From contig DAOUHX010000507.1 of assembly GCA_034428395.1 (NCBI GenBank), positions 1 to 15,400 on the forward strand: DNA of 15,400 nt. The letters are read 5' to 3'. Source of the DNA: Bin5 sp034428395. GTDB taxonomy: Bacteria > Chloroflexota > Anaerolineae > Caldilineales > Caldilineaceae. How positions within the stretch are numbered: the first letter of the stretch is position 1; every line of letters begins with the position of its first letter. Below, piece by piece: positions 1 to 7,153 of this stretch. The translations under genes were made by a program, and so were the position numbers. The notes below the pieces were generated by a model. That model made no database searches, was not told the DNA's origin, and saw only the letters and a list, made by a program, of their open reading frames with translations.

Positions 1-39
1 TGCTGAATTTCGTCCAGACTCTCCTGGTTCGATCAGAAA

Positions 40-112
<73 letters not shown>

Positions 113-182
113 TATAGCGAAATGAGGCAACCCGCCGGCTGAAGTTTGGGTGCGGCGCGGAGCCGCAAATCGAATAATGCAT

Positions 183-255
183 GGCGCCTATAGCTCAATG
201 GCAGAGCGTCTGATTGTGGATCAGAAGGCTACGGGTTCGAGCCCCGTTAGGCGCC
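183..255 (+). tRNA. tRNA-His (anticodon GTG)
   Basis: The acceptor stem GCGCCTA (184-190) pairs with TAGGCGC (248-254). The extra 5' G at 183 pairs with C255, the G-1:C73 pair that marks tRNA-His. The anticodon stem TCTGA/TCAGA holds the loop TTGTGGA (214-220) with anticodon GTG at 216-218. The T-arm is ACGGG-TTCGAGC-CCCGT (231-247). CCT follows, so CCA is not encoded. The accessory genes begin about 650 bp downstream. I saw no repeat of this tRNA's 3' end elsewhere in the window, so tRNA-site integration is not shown. Confidence 0.96.
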
Positions 256-345
256 CCTCGTGTCCGGTAGAGTCCTAGAGTCTTGGTCGAATGGGGGGAC
301 TCAACCGGGTGCTCCTAAAAGGTGCGAGGAAGTTACAGACCGGTC

Positions 346-367
346 GGCCTGCTACTGTTAGCGGGCC
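346..367 (+). terminator. Probable intrinsic terminator of the tRNA transcript
   Basis: A 9-bp hairpin with one G-T pair (GGCCTGCTA / TAGCGGGCC, loop CTGT) is followed directly by TTT and then CTCGCTTTT. This fits a Rho-independent terminator on the plus strand, about 90 bp after tRNA-His. The T-run is interrupted, so strength is uncertain. Confidence 0.6.
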
Positions 368-906
368 TTTCTCGCTTTTGGACTCGGATGAGAGAGCAAA
401 GGGGACTCTGATTCCTTGCTCTGGATGGCATCGATAAAAAAGTCTACCGCGCGGCGAACAAGCTCTGATCGGCCTGCGCCTGTCTGCTAGGCGGGTTCCT
501 TCAACTGTTATATCTGGCGGGCGGTGAACTGAACGTTTGTCTTGTACATTCTGCTTCCATTTGGCTGGACCGTCAGTGACCGGCGATCTTATCAATAGGG
601 TGCTGAGTGGTGCAAATCGGCCAGTAGGGCTGCGAGTCAGGCTCTAAGCGCGCAAAGACCGTCTTGCAAAGTTTGGGTTGCAAGTATTTCTCGTGAAGAA
701 GCGTCTTTCTCTTGCAAAAGGACCGAATTCCAAGAGACCTAAAGTGTATCCCTAATGGAACCAAGAATTCCTTCCTGACGAGCGTGCGGCCGAAACGTCC
801 GGGAAACCTATGCATTCCCTTTCGGAGAAGTCGGAGTTTCAAAAGGGATCTACTCTAGATGACCCGGATAAATGAATCTGAGGTAAACGGGAGATAGAAC
901 GACAGG
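368..906. other. Intergenic stretch, no gene supported
   Basis: No open frame here has a convincing start, ribosome-binding site or recognisable protein. The longest frames are on the minus strand (275-595 and 573-842), have random-looking composition, and are treated as spurious. On the plus strand, roughly 40 codons without a stop end at the TGA about 20 bp before the ATPase gene's ribosome-binding region. That tail has no start codon and might be a gene relic. No clear promoter for the downstream gene could be picked out. Confidence 0.5.
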
Positions 907-3714
907 ATGCCCAGCCAGCGATTGCTATTAACTGACGATGAAGCCATAAGAAATCTTCCACCACTTCATGAGGAAGTGGAAAGCCTAGTCCATGAGTTTC
1001 TCGGAAGAAGGGGGCATGGAGAAACTGATTGGCTCGACGAGTGGTTTGTATCAAGAGTAAAGGAGTATTCTAACGGAGTTCTCTCCGGTCCAGAGCCCTA
1101 CACGTGCGTAAATCCCGCCCCCATCGAAGCGGGAGCCAGGCAGTTTACACAGCCAATTGAGTTAGAGTCGATGCAGATCCAACACTTCCGGGGATTCCGA
1201 GGAGAACGCGGTGAAATTGACCTCAAAGGCAAACTCGTTGTTGTGCAAGGCGATAACAGTACAGGCAAAACCAGCCTTGCAGAAGCACTGGAGTGGTTAC
1301 TTACAGGTTCACTTTCGCGGCGAGAGAACAGTTCTTCGGGCAACGCCCGCGAGCTCGCGCATTGCATAGCAAATAGACATCGTCCTCCCGATGAAGACAC
1401 ATGTGTGAGTGCCACGTTTGCTACTCTTCCTGATTGTGGCGATTTCGAGAGATTGACCCTGCGTCGAGTATTGCAAGAAGACTACGGTACATCAGCAAAA
1501 GCCACCCCTCGTTCTGCCCTCTTTCTCAATGGCAGAGAGTTAACGCCTGAGGAAGAAAAGAGAGTTTTGGACAAGCATTTCGAAGGAGTGCCGCCTCTGC
1601 TATTGCAACACACACTTCGCGATTTTGTTCAAGGCGACCCGAAGTCGCGACAAAGATACTTTGAGCGGCTTCTGCGTATAGATGAAATGGGGGAACTTAT
1701 TAGCTGCGCCAAGATCACTGATGTTCGACTCAATGAGTTCCCAAGCCCCCATAAAGGTGATTTCCCTAACCACTGGGATCAAATGGGATTTTCATTGAAG
1801 AGCGATCTATCACATGCGGCGCTGGAAAAACAATTGGGTGGCGATAAGTGCATTTCTGAAAGCGAAATCTTAGAAACTCTGACATCGATCTCACGGCACG
1901 AATTTCCGTCTCTACTTGTAGGGCTGAACACGAGAGAAGATATAGTTGCCGCTCTCTTGGAAAACCAGGAAAGGGTTCGTCGAGAGTCGTTCCCGCTTCT
2001 CAAACAATTGCAGCCTCAAAGGCGATTATCTGAATACACGCAAGAAACAATATCCAAACGGGCTGTCGATGCTCTCAGCAATGAAATCCGCAAAGCCTGG
2101 GAGGATTATAAACCTTACTTGGAGGTTGATCATGAGTTAAGTGACAAAGAACGGGCGGTCTCCGAAGCCTTTGAGATACTCTTAAGTTCCGGAGCTGTCC
2201 AAGTTGGGGGAGCTTCGCAGTCTTGCCCGTTTTGTGCCTATGAACATCACAATACGCTCTCTGTCAGCAGGATCAGGACGATCGAAAGTTGGAACGCAAT
2301 TCGAGGCCTTGAGCAGTCATCTCGTCAAGAGCTTCTGCTGGCGATTGATTCTATGTTGGAAATTGTAAGACAGACGCTCCAAGAGTTCGAGGACTCTCTT
2401 CCTCGCTCTCCAGAACAGCCCGACTGGGATAACGCCCTTCAAACTGCTGGCGAGGATATAAGGGACGAGGCAGAAGAGCTAAGAAAATTCCTTCAAAGCC
2501 AACTAAACGAATTCTTGCCATTTGTATCGCGCGGACGAAAACTGATCGAGATTGGCAATGAGTGTCCGACAAGTTTGGAACAATGTGAGTCCTTCATAAA
2601 GGATGCCAGTGACGTTGCCCTCGTTCTGGCTATGGTTCCGAAGAAGGCCAAAGAGTACGTTGACCGCTTGTCGTCTCTTGAGGATACAGTTGAATCGGAG
2701 GCCCTAAAGAATCAAGACTACCTCCTTTGTGAACGTATTCTGTTCGGGTTCAGGAATGCTTCGTCTATTGCTAAGGATTTCCGTTGGGAGCACGCGAAAC
2801 GGCTGGCGCAACAGGAACTCATACTTATCCGGAAGTGGCTCATTGCATACAGGGATGAATTCTTGGAAAACCGTCGAATTAAATTCACCGATGGCATCGA
2901 ATCCGTCTGGAAGTCTCTTCGAGGTGAGGATTATTCTGACTTCAGTCAGCTGCTTTTTCCTCCATCACGAGGTAAAGGTTACCAGGTAGAAATAGAATTG
3001 AAGGCTCAACTCGATGATAGCATTGAGACTTTGGAAGTGGACGCGCTTAGCGTGTTTAGCGAGTCACAAGTAAATGCTCTCGGAATCGCAGCATTTGTAA
3101 CAAGATCTCAGCTATTGGGACACCGGATTCTCATTTTCGACGATCCCGTCCAATCTATGGATGAAGACCATTTTAAGACTTTCGCTAGCGAGCTTATTGG
3201 ATGTCTATTGGAGAAGGGCTTCCAGATTATCTTGCTTACACACAACGATGCATTTGCGCGAGCGATTAGTCATCATCACTACGGTTTTCCTGATTATGTT
3301 ACCATGAACACCATTCACAGCAGGACGAAGGGTTCCGAAGTCAAAGAAGGAAACCGGACTATTCCTGAGCGTTTAAGAACAGCAGAAAGCAAACTAGAGC
3401 AAGGTGACAAGGATTCGTCTTGGGTGTTTATTCGGTATGCTATTGAAAGGCTATTCACCCTGGCTCAAATTAATTTTGGACCCAAACACTTTGAACCTGC
3501 TACCTGGGAAAAGATCAGCGCCAAAGATATGTGGAATAAGGGCGCAAGAGATATTATCCTGGCAAGACAGCCTGACTGTTGGAAGAGATTAGAGGAAATC
3601 ATCGAAATGACTGCCGACGGGGCTCATGACACGGCTGCAGTCGGGGGAAATGAGATCCTGCGCAGTATCAAATTCCTAAAGAAACTAAGTTTCGACCTGA
3701 AAGTCGGAATATAG
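907..3714 (+). CDS. SMC/RecN-like AAA ATPase with central zinc-hook CxxC
   Basis: This 935-residue protein is probably a cytosolic, DNA-associated ABC-type ATPase of the Rad50/SbcC/RecN/AAA_13 kind. Visible parts are: an N-terminal extension of about 88 residues; the ATPase N-lobe from about residue 89 (MQIQHFRGFRG); a Walker A loop GDNSTGKTS at 115-123 (K121); long helical, Glu/Arg-rich stretches; a CPFC motif at 440-443, placed mid-protein like a Rad50 zinc hook; a degenerate signature LSVFSESQ at 714-721; Walker B IFDDPVQSMD at 743-752; and a H-loop LLTHND around H779. About 150 C-terminal residues follow, with R843-x3-E847 and H907-D908. RloC anticodon nucleases share the hook and the FDDP-type Walker B. 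However, the His expected about 32 residues after the Glu is absent, so RloC activity is not supported. GGGAG lies about a dozen bases before the ATG. GC content looks lower than in the next gene, suggesting separate origin. It stands alone, with no partner gene on its strand within 150 bp. A role in phage or plasmid defence is inferred. Confidence 0.88.
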   Translation: MPSQRLLLTDDEAIRNLPPLHEEVESLVHEFLGRRGHGETDWLDEWFVSRVKEYSNGVLSGPEPYTCVNPAPIEAGARQFTQPIELESMQIQHFRGFRGERGEIDLKGKLVVVQGDNSTGKTSLAEALEWLLTGSLSRRENSSSGNARELAHCIANRHRPPDEDTCVSATFATLPDCGDFERLTLRRVLQEDYGTSAKATPRSALFLNGRELTPEEEKRVLDKHFEGVPPLLLQHTLRDFVQGDPKSRQRYFERLLRIDEMGELISCAKITDVRLNEFPSPHKGDFPNHWDQMGFSLKSDLSHAALEKQLGGDKCISESEILETLTSISRHEFPSLLVGLNTREDIVAALLENQERVRRESFPLLKQLQPQRRLSEYTQETISKRAVDALSNEIRKAWEDYKPYLEVDHELSDKERAVSEAFEILLSSGAVQVGGASQSCPFCAYEHHNTLSVSRIRTIESWNAIRGLEQSSRQELLLAIDSMLEIVRQTLQEFEDSLPRSPEQPDWDNALQTAGEDIRDEAEELRKFLQSQLNEFLPFVSRGRKLIEIGNECPTSLEQCESFIKDASDVALVLAMVPKKAKEYVDRLSSLEDTVESEALKNQDYLLCERILFGFRNASSIAKDFRWEHAKRLAQQELILIRKWLIAYRDEFLENRRIKFTDGIESVWKSLRGEDYSDFSQLLFPPSRGKGYQVEIELKAQLDDSIETLEVDALSVFSESQVNALGIAAFVTRSQLLGHRILIFDDPVQSMDEDHFKTFASELIGCLLEKGFQIILLTHNDAFARAISHHHYGFPDYVTMNTIHSRTKGSEVKEGNRTIPERLRTAESKLEQGDKDSSWVFIRYAIERLFTLAQINFGPKHFEPATWEKISAKDMWNKGARDIILARQPDCWKRLEEIIEMTADGAHDTAAVGGNEILRSIKFLKKLSFDLKVGI

Positions 3715-3809
3715 TCGAGTTGAATAGTTGAGCGTGCCGCCGTCGATTCCCGACCATTGGACTGCCCCTTAAGTTGCCTTGTGGAATGCCTTCACAGTGC
3801 ACAATATCG

Positions 3810-3831
3810 GGTGGTCCAACTTTTAGGGCCA
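3810..3831 (-). repeat. Solo IS3-type terminal repeat relic
   Basis: Read on the minus strand this is TGGCCCTAAAAGTTGGACCA (plus CC), close in form to the outer end of the IS3-family remnant at 10425 (TGGGCCCGAAAAACTGGACC). IS3-type elements often end in such a TGG..CC..AAAA.TTGGACC block. No transposase sequence accompanies it. It lies between the ATPase gene and the restriction-modification stub and probably marks an old insertion or deletion joint. Confidence 0.4.
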
Positions 3832-3903
3832 CGCTTCACGCGCTGTTTCTCAATGTTTTGAACCAAGTTGTTCGTGCGAAGTGAGCTCAACAAGCTGTTT
3901 CAA

Positions 3904-4497
3904 ATGCCCGGTCAACTTTTCATCACCTACTTTCTCGAAGAAGGCATACTCCACACCGACGCCTTGCAGGAAGCCCTGTCCGAGCCCTCGGAGCTCGAAT
4001 CCTTCCGCGCGCAGGCGCTCGCCCTGCTCGACAATGCGGCCGGCTTTCGCTCGATCAACGAGGCCTCGACCGAGCAGGAGTTGATCCGCCCCCTGCTCGA
4101 ACTGCTCGGCTGGGCCGACTACCTTCCGCAGCAGGGCAGCGTCAGCAACGAGGACATCCCCAATCATCTTCTCTTCGGCGATGCCGAGTCCAAGGACAAC
4201 GCCGCAAATAACCCCGCTGCCGCGCGCTATCTAGACGCTCTCGCCGTCGCCGAAAGCAAGCGCTTCCAACGGCCCCTTGAGACACGTGAAGGAAAACAGA
4301 CCAGTTCACCGCACGGCCAAATCCTCCGCTACCTGGCCACCTCCGACATCAACTCCGATGGGCGCATCCGCTGGGGTATCCTCACCAACGGCCGAATCTG
4401 GCGTCTCTACGACCGCCGCGCCCTCCCCCGCGCCAGCGGCTACTATGAAGTCGACCTCAGCGCCGCCCTCCACGTCGTGCTTGTCGGATTGACATAA
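3904..4497 (+). pseudogene. Type IIG/Eco57I-like restriction-modification enzyme, N-terminal stub
   Basis: The 197 residues from the ATG at 3904 match the N-terminal region typical of large (about 1000-residue) type IIG or related class I DNA methyltransferase proteins. Recognisable elements are the early EQELIRPLLELLGW block, AVAESKRF with an ExK pair (E117, K119), and HGQILRYL...RIRWGILTNGRIWRLY (about residues 138-165). This region normally precedes the methyltransferase domain. Here the frame stops at a TAA inside the inverted repeat that starts at 4492, and the rest of the enzyme does not reappear after the partner repeat at 6892. The expected PD of the nuclease motif reads PN (N87). A TTG at 3868 would add 12 residues; the ATG is preferred because the family-like sequence begins there, though no strong ribosome-binding site is visible. 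It is GC-rich compared with both neighbours. Most likely a decayed fragment without methyltransferase activity. Confidence 0.72.
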
Positions 4498-4525
4498 TAG
4501 GTGGTACAAACATCGGGGACAGGTC
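4492..4525 (+). repeat. Left inverted repeat of the GmrSD cassette
   Basis: The core GGTGGTACAAACATCGGGG is identical to the complement of the right repeat. Differences are confined to two adjacent bases near the outer end and one near the inner end. The repeat covers the TAA stop of the truncated restriction-modification frame. Confidence 0.85.
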
Positions 4526-4542
4526 AACAGGAAATACAAACG

Positions 4543-4965
4543 ATGAACAGGAAGACCAGATTCCAGCATGCGTTCTGGCGAAATTATGCTCAGTTATACC
4601 CATGCACACCCAAAGCCGATCACTTTCTACGCGGGTACGGCGGCAGCAATCCTACGTATCACATCGGGGACAGAGATGACTTGTATGTGAAACAGTGGCT
4701 TGGAACGGTGTCTGTTGGCATAGACGTGAGAGCCGCAGGTGGCGCAGACGTGGAAGCGCTCATGGCCCCGTACAGAGAACGATTTAAGTATGAGTTCGCA
4801 AGCAACTACGCGGGGAATAGATGCCCTTGGGGCCCACCCTCATTGCCATGGTTCGTCATGTACTTCAAACCCGATGGCGGTACCCGCAACTGGTGGAAGT
4901 GGGATGATATGGCCAAATGGCTGGAGGCCCTCCGGAAGCAGTATGAAGAGATACTGAGCCGGTGA
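4543..4965 (+). CDS. Small aromatic-rich hypothetical protein (DUF4268-like?)
   Basis: This 140-residue protein is the first gene of the inverted-repeat cassette. The ATG at 4543 is chosen because AGGAA (4529-4533) lies nine bases upstream. A GTG at 4501 is open but sits inside the terminal repeat. The protein has no signal peptide or membrane segment. It opens with RFQHAFWRNYAQLY and ends with an aromatic stretch (FVMYFKPDGG, NWWKWDDMAKWL) and a charged helix. The overall build recalls DUF4268-type proteins, which I associate with restriction genes, but I cannot confirm the family by eye. It lies 115 bp before the GmrSD gene on the same strand. Within that gap is a 6-bp hairpin, GAAGGC/GCCTTC (4981-5003). 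A partner role for the downstream enzyme is inferred from co-packaging only. Confidence 0.7.
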   Translation: MNRKTRFQHAFWRNYAQLYPCTPKADHFLRGYGGSNPTYHIGDRDDLYVKQWLGTVSVGIDVRAAGGADVEALMAPYRERFKYEFASNYAGNRCPWGPPSLPWFVMYFKPDGGTRNWWKWDDMAKWLEALRKQYEEILSR

Positions 4966-5080
4966 CCAAACCATGAACCGGAAGGCAGGGCTAGTGAGCC
5001 TTCATCAGGCATCTTAGATCCAAACATTTGGACCCAAAACGATCTGCTAGTTGTTCACCGGACAACAAAGGAGAATGTCA

Positions 5081-6763
5081 ATGTCAGAGACAATTGAAGC
5101 TAAACAGTTGAAACTCGGTCGTATTTTCTCAAGTGATTTTCGCTTCGAAATACCCGATTATCAGCGCCCATATGCTTGGACAACGGAACAGGTTGACGAT
5201 CTGTTAGACGACCTAGACTACGCGATAGGCGATGGAAAAGACATTCAAGACAAGGCGCCTTATTTCCTTGGTAGCATCGTCATTATCAAGAAGCCTGAAG
5301 AGAGCTTCGCTCACATAGTTGATGGGCAGCAGCGCATAACGACGCTTTCCATTCTTCTGTGCGTTCTGCGAGAACTCTCCAGGAATGAGGGATTTCGAGA
5401 TAGCCTTACCAAACGCATATTTGAACAGGGCGACGTACTCTTGAGAATTCCAGACAGGTACCGACTTAGTGTGAGGAAAAGGGATAGCCGATTTTTTCAG
5501 AAGAACATACAGGAGAGAGGCGGACTGTCCGGGCTTCTCAAGCAGACTCCAGCAAATATGACTGACAGCCAGCAACACGTGTTCGAGAATGCCAAGTATT
5601 TGAGCGACAGACTTTCACAGCGTAGTGAAGGACAACGCAACGAGCTTGCGGAGTTTGTAGTCCAGCGCTGCTATCTTGTTGTCGTTTCGACGTCCGACCA
5701 GAGTTCCGCATATCGTATCTTTTCAGTGTTGAATAACAGAGGACTGGATTTGTCGCCAACTGACATATTGAAGGCAGACATAATCGGTGGCATGGATGAA
5801 GGAATCCGAACTGAATATACCGAAAAATGGGAAGATATGGAGGAGGAGCTCAGTCGAGACGGATTCAGAGATCTCTTCGCTCATATTCGTATGATCTTTA
5901 TGAAGAGCAAAATGCGTGGAACTCTACAACAGGAGTTTCAGGACAATGTCTTGAGTCGGGTCCAAGGAAGAGAATTCATCGACGATGTACTTGAACCTTA
6001 CGCGGACTCGTATGAGATCTTAACTGACGCCTCATACAGGAGTGAGGCAGGCGCCGAGGATGTGAACAAGCGGTTGCGTTATCTGAATGAACTAGATAAC
6101 TTCGACTGGATCCCACCTGCATTGACTTTTCTTAAGCGCAACCCTACCGACACCGTCGCGCTTAGCCAATTCTTTAAGTACTTGGAGAGATTGGCTTACG
6201 GTTTGTTCATTTTGCGGGCTAACATCAATCAGCGTATACGAAGGTATGGAGAGATACTTCACGCAATTGAGCAGGAGGAGGACCTTTTTGGCGCGTCCTC
6301 GCCACTTCAACTCTCAGCGGATGAAAAGACGAAGATTACTGGAGTGCTGAACGGCCAGATATACTCACACTTACGGGTGCGGAGACCCTTACTGCTGCGG
6401 CTTAACAGCCTGTTGAGTGATGTTGGAGTACGTTACGACTATCCGACGATAACGATTGAGCACGTGTTGCCCCAGAACCCGGACAAGAGATCGGAATGGC
6501 TCAAGAAGTTCCCAGACGAAGAGGAAAGGGCGGAATGGACCGGCAAGCTCGCAAACCTAGTTCTTTTGTCTCGCAGAAAGAATTCTAGCGCCCAGAATTA
6601 CGATTTTAACAAGAAAAAGGAAGCGTATTTCCTAAGAGGGGGGGTTGCAACTTTCGCCCTTACTACGCAAGTACTGAACGAGACTGATTGGACGCTCGAG
6701 GTTCTACATAGGCGTCAGAAGTGCCTTATAGACCGTCTGAAAAAAGAGTGGTGGCTTGATTGA
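5081..6763 (+). CDS. GmrSD-type restriction enzyme (DUF262 + DUF1524 HNH)
   Basis: This 560-residue protein combines the two halves of GmrSD-like type IV restriction enzymes, which cut modified (for example glucosylated hydroxymethylcytosine) phage DNA using nucleotide hydrolysis. The N-terminal DUF262/GmrS domain shows IPDYQRPYAW at 24-33, HIVDGQQRITTL with DGQQR at 81-85, and the conserved FSVLNNRGLDLSPTDILK block near 215-235. The C-terminal DUF1524/GmrD HNH-type nuclease shows IEHVLPQN at 459-466 (H461), then a NLVLLSRRKNS...N segment and a downstream KKKEAYF. The key motifs appear intact, so the enzyme is probably active. The ATG at 5081 is preferred over 5075 because AGGAG (5069-5073) is seven bases upstream of it; a TTG at 5051 is open but lacks support. 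The specificity for modified DNA is known for GmrSD itself and is only inferred here; other DUF262 proteins act in BrxU-like and other systems. Confidence 0.92.
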   Translation: MSETIEAKQLKLGRIFSSDFRFEIPDYQRPYAWTTEQVDDLLDDLDYAIGDGKDIQDKAPYFLGSIVIIKKPEESFAHIVDGQQRITTLSILLCVLRELSRNEGFRDSLTKRIFEQGDVLLRIPDRYRLSVRKRDSRFFQKNIQERGGLSGLLKQTPANMTDSQQHVFENAKYLSDRLSQRSEGQRNELAEFVVQRCYLVVVSTSDQSSAYRIFSVLNNRGLDLSPTDILKADIIGGMDEGIRTEYTEKWEDMEEELSRDGFRDLFAHIRMIFMKSKMRGTLQQEFQDNVLSRVQGREFIDDVLEPYADSYEILTDASYRSEAGAEDVNKRLRYLNELDNFDWIPPALTFLKRNPTDTVALSQFFKYLERLAYGLFILRANINQRIRRYGEILHAIEQEEDLFGASSPLQLSADEKTKITGVLNGQIYSHLRVRRPLLLRLNSLLSDVGVRYDYPTITIEHVLPQNPDKRSEWLKKFPDEEERAEWTGKLANLVLLSRRKNSSAQNYDFNKKKEAYFLRGGVATFALTTQVLNETDWTLEVLHRRQKCLIDRLKKEWWLD

Positions 6764-6858
6764 GGCAACGAATTTCTCCAGGGGAACGAGGAGCGCGAGA
6801 ACGTCGAAGTGAACAACTTATGTCTGTAAGAGCGTCAGAACAACGATTTGAAATAAGT

Positions 6859-6892
6859 GACCTGCCCCCGATGTTTGTACCACCTGCTATGT
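6859..6892 (-). repeat. Right inverted repeat of the GmrSD cassette
   Basis: This is the reverse complement of 4492-4525 with three differences, including the shared core CCCCGATGTTTGTACCACC. It lies about 95 bp after the GmrSD stop codon. Confidence 0.85.
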
Positions 6893-6987
6893 TAGAGCGA
6901 GGTATCCCAGGTACCCTCATGCGATATTAGCCGCTCTACGGGCCTCCAGGGCGGTCGGATTTTCGGGAAACGGTCTGAAAGCAGAGA

Positions 6988-7029
6988 AAAGCGCCGGATT
7001 CGGGCAATTTCGCTTGATCCCGGCGCTTT
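6988..7029. terminator. Bidirectional intrinsic terminator between converging genes
   Basis: A perfect 10-bp stem, AAAGCGCCGG paired with CCGGCGCTTT, encloses a 22-base loop. On the minus strand the stem ends in TTTT, serving the kinase gene that stops at 7154. On the plus strand it ends in TTT, serving the GmrSD gene that stops at 6763. Placement between two converging genes fits a shared terminator. A REP-like repeat is an alternative reading. Confidence 0.55.
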
Positions 7030-7153
7030 GTCGCGTTTGGAGGCTGTAAGGGGCTATGGGCGGGGCAGTAACTGGAGCAGCGCACCGATGCCGAGGGCTT
7101 GGGCGATGCAGCCGGCGCTGGCAAAGTGGCAACATTCCCCTGGTTGTCAGGCT

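Larger units (their letters stand above)
4492..6892. mobile_element. 2.4 kb cassette with 34-bp inverted repeats, no transposase
   Basis: Two 34-bp sequences in opposite orientation (4492-4525 and 6859-6892) bound a segment carrying exactly two genes: a small protein and a GmrSD-type enzyme. The repeats differ at only three positions. No transposase or integrase lies between them, so the unit would need help in trans, as a non-autonomous transposon or cargo-bearing MITE-like element does. The left repeat contains the stop codon of the truncated restriction-modification gene. No clear target-site duplication could be found, and the interrupted gene does not resume on the right. The original insertion has therefore probably been rearranged, or the repeats mark recombination joints. 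Confidence 0.65.

Noticed and set aside
1..39. A TTCGATC T-loop-like string before tRNA-Gln that might be the end of another tRNA
   Set aside because: The flanking bases do not form a T-stem and no acceptor 3' strand follows.
275..842. Two overlapping minus-strand open frames between the tRNAs and the ATPase gene
   Set aside because: No ribosome-binding site or recognisable motif, and the composition looks random.
907..3714. Calling the ATPase an RloC anticodon nuclease
   Set aside because: Architecture fits, but the histidine expected about 32 residues after the R-x3-E glutamate is absent.
4492..6892. A target-site duplication flanking the inverted-repeat cassette
   Set aside because: Flanking bases on the two sides do not match at any plausible boundary I tried.
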